Below are positions 1 through 10,545 of a stretch of 64,000 nt of DNA, piece by piece. Made by a program: the position numbers and the translations under genes. How positions within the stretch are numbered: the first letter of the stretch is position 1; every line of letters begins with the position of its first letter. The notes under the pieces are model-generated. The model ran no database searches. It was not told the origin of the DNA and saw nothing but the letters and a program-made list of their open reading frames with translations. The stretch comes from Schistocerca nitens (taxonomy: Eukaryota; Arthropoda; Insecta; Orthoptera; Acrididae): contig NC_064614.1 of NCBI RefSeq assembly GCF_023898315.1, forward strand, positions 71,002,501-71,066,500, given 5' to 3'.

Positions 1-290
1 TTGGAGCCAAGCATGGTGCGGTGGTGAACATGGACTGGGGGGAAAACGGAGAAAAAGAGAATCGAAGAAATCGTGTTTTGACGCTTCGTAAGAATGTCGA
101 AAATTAAGTGATCTGATAACATAAGAATGAGAAGGTTCTTCGCAAAATCAGCGGGGAATGGAATACATCGAAAACACTGAAAAGATGAAGGACAGAGTGC
201 TAGGACATGTGTTAAGACATCAGGGATTAGCCTCCACCAACCTACTAGAGGGAGCTGAAGACAGATACACGAGTGTAGACGTAGGGATAG
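1..290 (+). pseudogene. RTE-like LINE, C-terminal reverse-transcriptase tail (fragment)
   Basis: Broken frames give the end of a LINE reverse transcriptase: a segment resembling the E-T-W-T...K-K-R-I-E region (about 10-90), then a V-L-x-H-V-L-R-H-Q-G motif at about 195-230 and L-L-E-G-A-E-D near 245-265. The same order occurs in the better RTE-like copies at 21050-21335 and 58556-58795. This stretch normally lies after the polymerase domain and ends the protein. The fragment is cut by the window edge and directly precedes the 5' end of a second copy of the same family. Several stops and frameshifts make it non-functional. Family assignment (RTE-like) is from resemblance only. Confidence 0.7.
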
Positions 291-324
291 CGTCTTTGAT
301 TACTAACGTATTTGGCCCCGGCCT

Positions 325-1858
325 ATGTCCAAGAGGGCAGAGATGCGGAAAGAGGTTCAGGACCCTCTCTTGACCATGAGGCGGGAATCTGCCTCTAAAG
401 GCGGAAGAATCAGCATTGATCAACGCCATGAGGATGCAGAAAGCAGCGGAACCCACTACTTTAAAGACGCATATTCTGTGTCCACAGGAAATGTGGCCCG
501 TAACTTCAAACACGTCATGATCTCTCCATCGGCAAAAGATTCCGGACTAGTCCCGATTTCGGATCTCCGGGAGAGACTGCCAATGCGGAGGTGACCATGA
601 GAAAAGGACCGGACAAAGTTCTACGAGTCGGGACGTGAAATGACAGAACTTTGAACATGGTAGAGAAGTTAGAAAATCCGAAAATGGAAATGCTAAAGAA
701 GCTGAATAAAACATAAAATGAGGCTTAAAGAAGTGAAATAGAAAAATAACATAGATTTCTGGTCAGATGAGTATAGGGTGATACCAACAGCAGCAGAAAA
801 TAGTGTAACGGGAGTATGACTCGTATGGATTAGGAAGGTAGGACAGAGAGTGAGTTTCTGTGAACAGTTGTAGGGTTTTTCTCATCAGAATGGACAGCAA
901 ACCGACACCGACAAAGACAGCACAGGTACACATGCTGACGTTGCAAACAGAACATAAGGAGATACAGAATTCAGTTCAGGGAGATGAAAGTTTATTAGTC
1001 ATGGGGGGTTGGAATGCAGTCATAGGGGAAGGAATAAAAGCGAGGGTTACAGGAGAATATGGCTTTGTAATTGGAATGAGACAGGAGGAAAACTAATTCA
1101 GTTCCGCAACAAATTACAGCTAGTAATGGCGAATACTCAGTTCAAGAATCAAAAGAGGAGAAAGTACATTTGGAAAATGCCGGTAATACGGGAAGATTTC
1201 AGTTATATCGTGGTCAGACAGAGATCTCCAAATCCGGTACTGGATTGTAAGGCGTACCCAGGAGCAGATATAGACACAGATCAGAACTTAGTAGTTATAA
1301 AGAGTAGGCTGAAGTTAAAAGACTTCTCAGAAGTGCAATGCAGTGCGCTACGGAACTACTAAGGAATGAAATGATACGAACGAAGTTCTCTGAAGCCACA
1401 GATACTGCAATAAGGAATAGTTCAGTAGGCAGTTCAGTTGAAGAGGGATGGACATCTCCAAAATGGACAATCACAGAAGCTGGTACGAAAACCATAGGTA
1501 CAACGACGGTAAATGCGAATAAAACATGTGTAACAGATGAAATACTTAACCTACAAAAGAAGGTAGTACAAAAATATTCAGGTAAATTCCGAAATACAGA
1601 AATACAAATCACTTCGGAATCGAATAAATAGGAAATGCGAGGAATTTAAGGCGAAACGAGGGGGTGAAAAATTTGAAGAGATCGAAAAAGAAATGATTGT
1701 CGGAAAGACTGACTCGGCATACAGGTAAGTCAAAGAATGTGAGGTGAAATTAAAAGCAAGGGTGGTAACATTAGAAGCGGAATGAGAATTCCACTGCTAC
1801 ATGGGAGTAAAGGATACACTGAAGGTTTGTATGAAGGGGAAGACTTGTATGATGACGT
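325..1858 (+). pseudogene. RTE-like LINE 5' region and endonuclease domain, decayed
   Basis: About 325-650 resembles the 5' leader of an RTE-like LINE, including a 'cggatctccggg' block also present in the copy at 14119-14130. Coding remnants follow. At 860-1330, in two overlapping frames, is an AP-endonuclease-like (EEP fold) domain: a G-W-N-A-V-I-G stretch near 1006-1026 aligns with the usual catalytic D-W-N motif but has lost the aspartate, and later come F-K-N-Q-K-R-R-K-Y and L-D-C-K-A-Y-P-G-A-D-I-D (about 1232-1275). The intact enzyme would nick target DNA to prime reverse transcription. Stops at about 1095 and 1361 and the lost residue mean no activity. The copy continues after the SINE at 1873. 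Confidence 0.72.
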
Positions 1859-1872
1859 GCCATAAGAAGAAA

Positions 1873-2068
1873 TGGCTCAAATGGCTCTGAGCACTTTGCG
1901 ACTTAACTTCTGAGGTCATCAGTCGCCTAGAACGTAGAACTAATTAAACCTAACTAACCTAAGGACATCACACACATCCATGCCTGAGGCAGGATTCGAA
2001 CCTGCGACCGTAGCGGTCGCTCGTATCCAGACTGTAGCGCCCAGAACCGCACGGCCACTCTGGCCGGC
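1873..2068 (-). mobile_element. tRNA-derived SINE, copy a
   Basis: Reverse-complement copy of the window's commonest repeat. Read on the minus strand it starts with a tRNA-like head (A-box like tggccg, B-box ggttcgaatcc), then 'gcctcaggcatgg', a middle block with repeated ttaggttagtt, and the tail 'gctcagagccatttga'. It is flanked by a 13-bp near-perfect duplication (gccataagaagaa at 1859 and gccagaagaagaa at 2069), as expected for LINE-driven retroposition. It sits inside the decayed LINE. Confidence 0.9.
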
Positions 2069-2075
2069 GCCAGAA

Positions 2076-2148
2076 GAAGAAGAGGTAGAGCTAGAAGAGT
2101 TAGTACTATAACTAGAAGACGTAGTACTAGAAGAGGTAGTACTAGAAT
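2076..2148. repeat. Short imperfect tandem repeat (gaagaggtagtactaga-like)
   Basis: A purine-rich stretch of imperfect 17-21 bp units built around 'gtagtactagaaga'. In the parental LINE this part encodes an acidic linker, so it probably arose by slippage in that linker. Confidence 0.55.
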
Positions 2149-2284
2149 CAGAATTATAAACATTCCATTTGAATCGTTGGAGGTATGTAGCAAGTATGTG
2201 TCTGGCGATATAACATCTGACTTTCTGACATCATCATCCACACAATTTCGAAGGCAGCAAGAGCCAACAAGTAGGAGAATCATC

Positions 2285-2440
2285 TCACAATCAGTTTAAC
2301 AGCTCATGCATCGAAGTCGGTGACAAGAATTGTATACAGAAGAATAGAAAAGAAAACTAGGGAAATGCTAGATGGCAAGCAGTTCGGCTTTATGAGGGGT
2401 AAAGGTACAAGATGTAACAACAACGACGCTGTACCATTGT
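2285..2440 (+). pseudogene. RTE-like LINE reverse transcriptase, finger fragment
   Basis: Translation gives L-T-A-H-A-S-K...R-I-V-Y-R-R-I-E-K...Q-F-G-F-M-R-G-K-G-T-R. This matches the S-C-K-I-L-T-R-I-L-Y-R-R-M-E-K...Q-F-G-F-R-R-N-V-G-T-R segment of the well preserved reverse transcriptase at 58780-60166. It continues the LINE begun at 325 and is cut off at about 2440 by an unrelated repeat, resuming at about 4160. Confidence 0.7.
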
Positions 2441-4150
2441 ACATATAAGTAAATTTTTTTTCCATCTGATTTTTCGATAAATTAGTGTAATTGATGTTCT
2501 GATTTCATTTTATTTTATTTTTATTTTTTATTTTTTTGTTTCATGCCATTGTCTTAACAAGACAGTAAACAGGTTTCAATGTGAATATTAATGTGTATGT
2601 CAAATGTCAAGTAATATTGTAATAGAATTGAAATGTAGTTAAATTTTGAAACTGTTGTAAGATGTTTAAAATTGTAATTGTGCGTCTGGTCCATACGTAA
2701 GCAATGTGTTAGGATATGTAGAATGCAAAACCTCGGGCGAATACCCTGTCTGTAAGGGAGCGGTAAAAGGTGGATGGCAGGCGAGCGCGGGAAAATGCGC
2801 ACGGGCACTGCACGGCGCAACGGGCTCAGCAGTAGTAGTTGGAGTTTGGCATTGGTCTGAGCAAAACGTTCTGGAGCGAGGAGGCTCTCCTGGAAGACGT
2901 AGTTTCACTGAGCCTCGGGTATGCCGTTCCAAATCCCACACAGCATGGCAGGATTCCATATGGAAAAGTATTGCGACCCTAAGAAGAATTAAAGTGCCGA
3001 AACGTCACGAGCCACAGCTGTGGTTGTATGTGTGCTCTGTGCCTCGCCCATCTCGCCGCCCGCCGACCGCCGCATCGATACAAGCAGGTTGAAACTTTTA
3101 GTACTGCAATCGTATGGACCAGAGAGTGAACTATTCAATAATAACTTAAATTTTACCAGAACTTTCCTATCATTTGATTTTCCTCACAACTAACCTAGAT
3201 AGGGTCCTTTCCAAATGTTGTGCAATCCGAGTGTCCCGAAATGAAAAATTAAATTATGTGTTAATAGTAATTACTTGCAGACCTAACTATGTTAGAATGG
3301 TGTTTAAAGAACTGATTTGTTAATGAACCAGTAAATGAATAACGAATGTCTAACGAAGTTGAAAGTTAACTTTAATATTGATATAGTAATGAAGTTTAAT
3401 TATTTCGAGACAGATATAAAGATATTTAAATGAGCAGTAAATAAGATAAAAAGAGTAGTAACTCATATACTGGAAATCTTGAGCGCATAATAATTTCAGT
3501 AATCAATTTTTTTAATACAGTGATCATAACAGTTTCAGGACCACCCCCCCTTTTTTTTCATTTGAATTCTGAAGTGTTCTAAATTGATTTGACCAGCAAA
3601 AGTTAAAGTCAATATAAAAGCCAAAATTTATCAGTGTTTTATCGTTATCGAAATTGACATTTTGTGTGTGGCTCGAAAGTACTATTTCTATGGTAACCTA
3701 TACCCGATTTTGATCAGATCAATAGACAGTACGAAGTTTTGTAGTATACATTACAGTGTAGTGTTATGTATTCATGGTTTTTCCATATCAGTACAGAACG
3801 TGAAATTATCAGTTCAATAGATTTTCTGGTTCTAAAATTCTGATATATTATGCAGTGTTACTACTTGTTGTTTTGCATGAATATCTACCAACTTGTACAG
3901 GGAAGAAACTCAGTTAATGCCTAATTAGGCTGGCGACCGTATTATTAACAAATTGGTAGCATCTTCTGTGTTGCTTATTGTCCGTCCTGACGTGTAGTTG
4001 CATTTCGAACTTACTTGACGTATCATTGTTATTACAGAGTGGGTGTAAGTCTGATTTGCCACCATTCAGGTACACGCGGTCAATATCCATACGAAAATCC
4101 TGTCTCGTAAGGTGAACCCCGCTCACTTACCATAGTACAGGCTTTAAGGA
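2441..4150. repeat. Unclassified 1.7 kb repeat inserted in LINE; related to 62086-64000
   Basis: This AT-rich insert splits the LINE between the reverse-transcriptase finger (2285-2440) and palm (from about 4240). It has a GC-rich block (about 2740-3080) and no coding sequence. It shares several short blocks in the same order with 62086-64000, for example 'ttaggctggcg' at 3927 and 63542, and a block reading gtacamcrcggtcaat at 4070 and 63660. The layout suggests non-coding parts of an LTR retrotransposon family, but no LTR pair is visible. A possible decayed hammerhead-like tract (ending gaaacgtc) lies near 2980-3010. Confidence 0.4.
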
Positions 4151-4159
4151 GTATTGTGT

Positions 4160-5229
4160 GCCCCACGCGCACGTTACAAAGAGAGGCAGGTCTGACAACG
4201 TGGCTGACAGTGAAAGCAAGACTAAAGAAAAATTAATACACGCTAATAGGATTTGTCGACCTGGAAAAAGCTTTCGACGACGTCAAATAGTGCAATATGT
4301 TCGAAATTCTGAGGAATTGTGGAGTAAGCTATAGGAAAGACGATTAATATACAGTATGCACAAGCGCTAAGAGAGTACAGTAAGAGTGGAAGACCAGTAA
4401 CAGAGTGCTAATATTAATAGGATGCAAGAAGCAATGAAGGGAATAAAATAAGGGTTCAAGAATTGAGTTAAAACTCAAGGTGGAAGGAAGTCAATGAAAA
4501 GACTCGCTGGTGGCATTTCTAGCCTTTGTGAAAGTAAAGAAGAATTTCAGGATCGGCTGGATTGAATGAACACTCTAATGGCTACAAAATATGGATTGAG
4601 AGTAAATCGAAGAAAGACGAAAACTTAACACCAGGACTGGTGATCACAAATTAGATGAAGTTAATGTACTCTGCTACAAGAGTAATAAAATAATTCATCG
4701 CGGACGGAAGAAGGGGGACATAAAATGCAGATTAGTAATGGAAAAAAGGACATTCCTGGATAACAGAAGACTATTTGTTTCAAACATAGGTTTTAGTATG
4801 GGGATAAAATATACGAGAATGTTCATTTTGAGCACAGCATTATGTAGTAATGAAACATGAACGGTGGGAGAACGAGAACAGAAACTTTTGGGATGTGCTG
4901 TTACAGAAGAATCTTGAAAATAAGGTAGACTGATAATCTAAGGAATGAGGAGGATCTCCACAGAAGTGGCGAAAGAGAAATATACGGAAGACATTGATAA
5001 GAAAAAGGGACAGGGTGATAGGACATCTGTTGACACATCAGGCAGAAAATTCCATGCTACTAGAGAGAGCTGAAGAGGGTAAAACATGTAGAGGACGACA
5101 GATATTTAGAATAAGTCCAGAAAATAACTGAGGATGTAAGCTGTAAGTGTTACTCTGAGGTAAAGAGTTTGACACAGGTGAATTGTATCTGGCGGACCGC
5201 ATCAAACCGAGTAGAGGACTGATGTCTCA
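4160..5229 (+). pseudogene. RTE-like LINE reverse transcriptase palm to 3' end, decayed
   Basis: Resumes the LINE interrupted at 2440. Around 4247-4300 is G-F-V-D-L-E-K-A-F-D-D-V, the A-motif strand of the RT palm with its catalytic aspartate, the same motif seen as V-D-L-E-K-A-F-D in the copy at 58780-60166. Later segments resemble the C-terminal tail (about 4860-5100: E-T, then R-D-R-V-I-G-H, then L-L-E-R-A-E-E-G). The 3' terminus reads 'gcatcaaaccgagtagagga' and is followed by an A-rich tail at 5228. Many stops and frameshifts; dead. Confidence 0.72.
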
Positions 5230-5340
5230 AAAAAAAAAAAAAATAAACAAATAAATAAAAAATTGAAAAATAAAGACGAGGAAATTCGCGGCGGGCCGCG
5301 TCAAACAAGTCAGAACACCAACGACTGAAAAAAAAGAGCA
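5222..5340 (+). repeat. Two LINE 3' tails in tandem with A-rich tracts
   Basis: The A-rich tail beginning at 5228 is followed at about 5290-5330 by a second version of the same LINE terminus ('gggccgcgtcaaacaagtca') and another A tract. This is a second 3'-end scrap, or a tail duplicated during insertion. Confidence 0.5.
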
Positions 5341-5344
5341 AGTC

Positions 5345-6596
5345 TGGGATGCGATGCGAAGTTGTATACATCCATGCAACCAGCCAGCCAGCAATCTAAA
5401 GGAAATGGCACGACATATGTTTGAGTAAGTCAAAAATCTCCCGAGGATTTTGTTTCGGAAGCTGTCTTTACCTCAGTGGAACAACAAATACAAGACTATA
5501 TTCATGCCTGTGATAGCCGCATCTCACGCAGATGTTGATGATGGAAACCAGTTCTAACTGTAATGGAGGTTTAATCATGTAATAGTCGTTAGTTGATGAC
5601 CATCTCCAAAAAGTATGACAAATGTAGGACTGGTTCTTCGTCGTGTAACTTTCCGTTTCCATATGTGTGCTTTCGAGAATTATTATTTATTCTGATGAAC
5701 TGTAACTAGCGTATATTTCTGTGAAAAGGGAAAAGACAGATTTCTTCAACAGATCCACTGCTTTAGAATGCCAAAACAGAAGCAGGTGGGCTTTCGGTCC
5801 CCGGGCATGCAAGGAATGTGCGCTGTTTTTCCCCCTCTGCTTTCCATTCGTCTTGGCTGTTTTTTGCTTTAAAGAGCGCGGCGCGCGCAAGACGGATGGG
5901 CCGCGGAAGTTTGGGGTTTCCGGCGGCAGCCGGTGGGTGTTCCGCTTGATAGCGGACGCGCGCCAACACAAACGACCGCCGCCTCACACCCACAACCGTA
6001 CCTCTCTCCGCGGCGAGGGCGACCACTTGGAGCATTGAGTAGCGCCGCAATCGGTTTCCCTGACAAGACTTATGTGCCCCCTGGGGATGAACCTCCCGCA
6101 GACGAAAAACTCCGGACAAGATAAGGAAGAGAGCCGCAGAAGATAGGGAAAAACGTAGAACTGATCGGAAGGCAGTGCTACGGAAACATATGTTCTTGCA
6201 CATGCAGCGTCCTCCGTGCATCTTAAGAGCTGCGCATTGCCAATGAGGTTCCTAATCCCGCCCATGTCGATACTGTACAGATACGGACTCCACCGATGTT
6301 CCATCACACCTTCCAATTCTTTGAACGCCATGCAATCTTCCTTACCCTGCCCCTACTGATCCTGTACCACCGCGTCAATTTTCCACCTCTCCTCACTCAC
6401 ACTGCGTACATGGCGTACTATCCCAAACTCCAACAATCCCATTCCCTCCCGTCTAATTTCGAAACAAGGTACGCTGCCGAGCCTGTACTGACATATTCCA
6501 CTTAATGTGCACCATATCTCCAACATCAACCGACTCCCTTTGCCAGACAGTGAAATCCGTCGCGGCAGTTACCTGTCCTTTACCCAAGTGCATGAA
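5345..6596. other. Unassigned intergenic stretch
   Basis: No gene or element recognised. About 5860-6110 is GC-rich with many CpGs. Open frames of up to 152 codons cross it on both strands, but none shows a known motif and they overlap each other, as expected from GC-rich chance frames. Confidence 0.5.
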
Positions 6597-6598
6597 CG

Positions 6599-7680
6599 CT
6601 GATCAGCCAGAACATCGTGACCACCGACTACTATCGATACTAACCGCTCCTGGCGATAGCAGCGTCACCTGTAGAAGAATGACTGCCAGTCAGACACAAG
6701 CACGGTTCATGTAGTATCATTGAGGGTGCTGTCTGTGTACTCTGCCACACACCGCTTGGTGGCTAGCGGAGTATATATGTAGATGTAGAATGAGCAAGGC
6801 GGGGGGTCGATGTGAGTCCGAGGGCAGATCGTGATGGCTCGGTGGCTCGACAGCAGCATTTCTAAACCAGCACGCCTTGTCAGGTGTTCGAGGAATGCTA
6901 AGAAGAGCGTCTTCAAAAGGTGGCGAAACCACGTTCGTACTCCTAGGGGTTCAGCGACCATCCCTCATTGTACTACGATATAGGACGTCTTAGGCTGGGA
7001 AGACTAGAGGTGTGTCTAAACACACAGTGCACCGAACACTCTTAACTACGGGCCTACACAGCCGACGACCCATCCATGTGCCGATGTTAGCATCAGGACA
7101 TCGGTACTTACAAGTGACATGGTCACGTGACCATCGGCTTCGGACATTGGCGCAGTGGCAGAGCATTGCATGGTCTGATGAATCCCGATGCCTTCTTCGT
7201 CATGTCGATGCGAGCATGCGAATCCGTCGTCCTCCAGGAGAACAGCTGCCAGACAGCTGAGCTGCAAGACGAGACAAGGTGGCTGCGGCTCTGAGAAACA
7301 TTGATGTGGGCATCCATGCGTCCAGTGGAGCTCGTGCGAGGCACCGAACGGCCATGGAGTACTGTACACAGGTTGCAGACTACGTACGCCCCTTCATGAC
7401 GATAAAGTTTCCCGACGGGGCGGCAATGGCATTTTACAACAGTATAATGCTCCATATCACAAGGATTGTGATAGAGTGACGAGTGCAAGAGAGTGGCGAG
7501 TTCCAGTTTGAAGCGTTGGCTCCCTAACTCACCAGATCAGAACTTGAAAGAACACAAGTGGGATGTGGTTGAAAGTGACTGTAGAGCTCATCGCCCCAAT
7601 ACCCTCTCCAGAATTAACGGCAATGTGGTGAGGTGTGCGCAGATGTGGTGCCATACGTGGTCATATTGTTCTGGCTGATA
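6599..7680 (+). mobile_element. Tc1-like transposon A, decayed; right end displaced to about 9065
   Basis: Left terminal repeat 'ctgatcagccagaacatcgt' (6599) is matched in reverse by 'tcatattgttctggctgata' (7661-7680). Between them broken frames retain transposase scraps, for example S-K-H-T-V-H-R-T-L-L-T-T-G-L near 7012 (helix-turn-helix region) and W-S-D-E-S-R near 7170-7190 (first catalytic Asp region). The usual distance between helix-turn-helix and catalytic parts is shortened, so an internal deletion near 6990-7010 is likely. Element B inserted at the TA of the right terminus, and 'tatgtgta' at 9063 probably completes that end. Confidence 0.75.
6731..6786 (+). mobile_element. About 50-bp 3' tip of a jockey/CR1-like LINE inside Tc1-like A
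   Basis: 'ctgccacacaccgcttggtg' followed by 'gcggagtatatatgtagatg' equals the extreme 3' end of the LINE ending at 21993 ('ccgccacacaccgtcaggtg', 'gcggagtatggatgtagatg'). It interrupts Tc1 sequence between 'gctgtctgtgt' and 'agaatgagcaagg'. This is an extremely 5'-truncated LINE insertion. Confidence 0.7.
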
Positions 7681-9062
7681 CACTACTGGCCATTAAAATT
7701 GGTACACTCAGAAGAAATGCAGATGACATTGGACAAGTATATTATACTAGAACTGACATGTGATTACTTTTTCACGCAATTAGAGTGCATAGATCCTGAG
7801 AAATCAGTACCCAGAACAACCACCTCTGGCCGTAATAAGGGCCCTGATACGCCTGGGCATTGTCAAACAGAGCTTGGATGACGTGTACAGGTACAGCTGC
7901 CCATGCAGCTTCAACAGGATACAACAGTTCATCATGAGTACTGACTAGCGTATTGTGACAAGCCAGTTGCTCGGCCACCATTCACCAGACGTTTTCAATT
8001 GGTGAGAGATCTGGAGAATGGGCAGGCCAGGGCAGTAGTCGAACATTTTCTGTATCCAGAAAGGCCCGTACAGGACCTGCAACATGTGGTCGTGCATTAT
8101 CCTGCTGAAATGTAGGGTTTCGCAGGGATCGAATGAAGGGTAGAGCCACGGATCGTAACGCATCTGAAATGTAACGTTCACTGTTCAAAGTGCCGTCAAT
8201 GCGAACAAGAGGTGACCGAGAAATGTAACCAATGGCACCCCATACCATCACGCCGGCTTATACGCCATTATGGCGATGATGAATACACGCTTCCAATGTG
8301 CTTTCACCGCGATGCCGCCAAACACGGATTCAACCATCATGATGCTGTAAACAGAACCTGGATTCATCCGAAAAAAATTACGTTTTGCCATTCGTACACC
8401 CAGGTTCGTCGTTGAGTACACCATCGCCGGCGCTCGTGTCTGTGATGCAGCGCCAAGGGTAACCGCAGTCACGGTCTCCGAGCTGATAGTCCATGCTGCT
8501 GCAAACGTCGTCGAACTGTTCGTGCAGATGGTTGTTGTCTTGCAAACGTCCCCATCTGTTGACTCAGGGATCGAGACGTGGCTGCACGATCCGTTACAGC
8601 CATGCGGATAAGATGCCTGTCATCTCGACTGCTAGTGGTACGAGGCCGTTGGGATCCAGCACGGCGTTTCGTATTACCCTTCTGAACCCACCGATTCCAT
8701 ATTCTACTAACAGTCATTGGATCTCGACCAACGCGGGCAGCAATGTCGTGACACGGTAAACCGCTATCGCGAATGGCTACAACCCGACCTTTATCAAAGT
8801 CTGAAACGTGATGTTACGCATTTCTCCTCCTTACACAAAGCATCACAACAACGTTTCACCAAGCAATGCTGGTTAACTGCTGTTTATGTATGAGAAATGA
8901 AATCGGTTGGAAACTTTCATGTCAGCACGTTATAGGTGAATGTTGTGTGAATGCTCTAAAATGCTAATCATTTGCATATCACAGCATGTTCTTCCTGTTG
9001 GTTAAATTTCGTGTCTATAGCACGTCATCTTCGTGGTGTAGCAATTTTAATGGCCAGTAGTG
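7681..9062 (-). mobile_element. Tc1-like transposon B, nearly complete, inserted in element A
   Basis: Terminal inverted repeats 'cactactggccattaaaatt' (7681) and 'aattttaatggccagtagtg' (ending 9062), flanked on both sides by the TA dinucleotide that Tc1/mariner elements duplicate (7679-7680 and 9063-9064). Length 1382 bp, within the usual range for an element with one transposase gene. Its transposase lies on the minus strand and is broken. The insertion site is the right terminus of element A. Confidence 0.92.
7772..8818 (-). pseudogene. Tc1-like (DD34E) transposase of element B
   Basis: Read from 8818 down: a first helix-turn-helix (D-F-D-K-G-R-V-V-A-I-R, then D-I-A-A-R-V-G-R-D-P-M-T-V), a second DNA-binding part (R-T-V-R-R-R-L-Q-Q-H-G-L), and a catalytic core with F-Q-Q-D-N-A-R-P-H (second Asp) and S-P-D-L-S-P-I-E-N-V-W (Glu). 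34 residues separate Asp and Glu, which is the Tc1 signature. It should cut and paste the element at TA sites. Breaks: frameshifts near the start, near 8470 and near 8250, and an in-frame TGA at 7982-7984 directly after the catalytic Glu; the C-terminus continues to 7772. Not functional as read. Confidence 0.88.
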
Positions 9063-9169
9063 TATGTGTAATCGACGTTTTAACGAATGTGCAGTGCTTG
9101 TTCTTAGATAGTAGCCTGTCATCAACGTGTTTGAAACACCTTTTCGTTATTATTTTAAATACTGTACTG

Positions 9170-9610
9170 TATTGTATTGAACCGGGGACCTAGAAACTAC
9201 GAAGGCTTCGTCCCACCGATGCCCTCAGTGGTTCACGACCCCACAATAGGCCACAGGAGTCCAACCACCCCACCGCTGCCCCACACCGAACCCACGGTTA
9301 TTGTGCATTTCGGCCCCCAGTGCAACCCTCTTCCCCCCCCCCACCCACCCCCGGGAAATTGTTATACCAGACGAGTGTAACCCCAATATTTGGGTGGTAG
9401 AGTAATTATGGTGCACGCGTACGTGGAGACAGTTTGGCGTAGCAATCGCCGACAGAGTATAACTGAGGAGGAATAAGGGCAACAATCCCGCATTGGCTGA
9501 GGTACATGGAAAACCGCCTTAAAAACCATCCATATGCTGGTCGCTACACCGTACCTCGACATTAATCCGCCGGGCGGATTCGTGCCGGGGACGGAGAGGG
9601 CATCAAACAA
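9170..9610. repeat. Interspersed repeat ('gaaccggggacctagaaact')
   Basis: A compact GC-rich unit starting 'ttgaaccggggacctagaaa' and ending near 'gattcgtgccggggacggag'. I recognise this as a dispersed repeat of locust genomes from memory; no second copy exists in this window to prove it. It includes a C-rich run at 9331-9355. Strand and class are unknown. Confidence 0.45.
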
Positions 9611-9984
9611 CAATGAAGAAAAAATCGGACACCTGCAAGTAGGACTCGCTCTCTGAGGGTCGTTATAGGTAAAACCTGGCGGTTAAAATTGATACCTGTA
9701 TTTTACTTCTCGTTAAACGGAATTTTCGCTATTTGATTGGGCTGTATTGTATCAGTTCCTTTTCCTTTTCTACTTATAACTGGGTCTAAAAACTGGCAAT
9801 CGATTTGCTGTAGCGGCAGTGCTAGGACGTTTGGTTTTTAAATAAAACCTTCTTCAAATATTAGTAAATTTTGTTTGCGAAACGTCCCTTGCTTTTAAAT
9901 ACTGGCTTATTATAGAAAATGGAAAAAAAAACGATCAGTGCTATATTAATAACGACGCCGGCAGTTAAAAACGAGAAACAGACA
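9611..9984. other. Unassigned AT-rich intergenic stretch
   Basis: No open frame or repeat signature recognised. Confidence 0.5.
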
Positions 9985-9986
9985 TA

Positions 9987-10222
9987 TGAAGGGCTTATTT
10001 TAATAGTGGTACACGTCCATTACCTTCACTTTTCTGTCTATAATGCTTCTGCAATTAATGAGCCAAACAAACAGAAATAAAGGTTTATCTCTAGCAAGAA
10101 GACATACGCTTGAATTTTTCTGGTATCTCAACTGCAGATTTTTCAGTGCTCATTTAATTAAGGACTCTGTATCTCATTATGAACAAAAATACACTTGTAC
10201 CACTATTGAAATAAGCCCTTCA
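9987..10222. mobile_element. Short inverted-terminal-repeat element (MITE), 236 bp
   Basis: Terminal repeats 'tgaagggcttattttaatag' (9987) and its near-perfect complement 'ctattgaaataagcccttca' (ending 10222), with about 27 matching positions. TA lies on both sides (9985-9986, 10223-10224). There is no coding capacity, so it would depend on a Tc1/mariner-type transposase supplied elsewhere. Confidence 0.8.
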
Positions 10223-10387
10223 TAAGAAATAAGAATTCGTACAGCTCTGCAGAGCTAGTAACACAGCTGCTACCGTGTGGCTTGGCCTATTAGAATACGT
10301 ATGCACGTTGAATGTGCGGAACTTACACACTCCTGGTCCCTGCCGTATATTCTCACTTTCGTCCTCATACATCGATTGTATTGCAGA

Positions 10388-10545
10388 ATGGCATCATCTC
10401 TGGTTTGGATAAACTTCACGAAGTGTGACAGCAGCGAAGTACAGTGCTCCATTTGCTTTAAAAGGTTAAAAACGGGAGGAGGCACAACACACTTTCGGCA
10501 TCGTACACGGAGAAAATACCCACAATGTTTCTCGGAAGCGAAGGT
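10388..10545 (+). pseudogene. BED-type zinc-finger fragment (hAT transposase or ZBED-like exon)
   Basis: From an ATG at 10388 the frame gives a V-W-I-N-F-T-K start, then V-Q-C-S-I-C-F-K and a T-T-H-F-R-H-R-T-R-R-K-Y-P segment. This is the layout of a BED finger (aromatic start, C-x2-C, then spaced His), a DNA-binding module at the N-terminus of hAT transposases and of domesticated ZBED proteins. After it comes 'aaggtgaat', a good splice-donor match with GT at 10544. The frame runs on to 10765 but loses any resemblance there. It could be a hAT fragment or a first coding exon; no partner exon or transposase core is visible nearby. Confidence 0.55.

Noticed and set aside
2980..3010. Hammerhead-like tract ending gaaacgtc
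   Set aside because: The first conserved box is too degenerate and no stem II can be drawn; kept only as a remark.
5763..6221. 152-codon minus-strand open frame
   Set aside because: In a CpG-rich block with overlapping frames on both strands, no motif and no codon pattern; chance frame.
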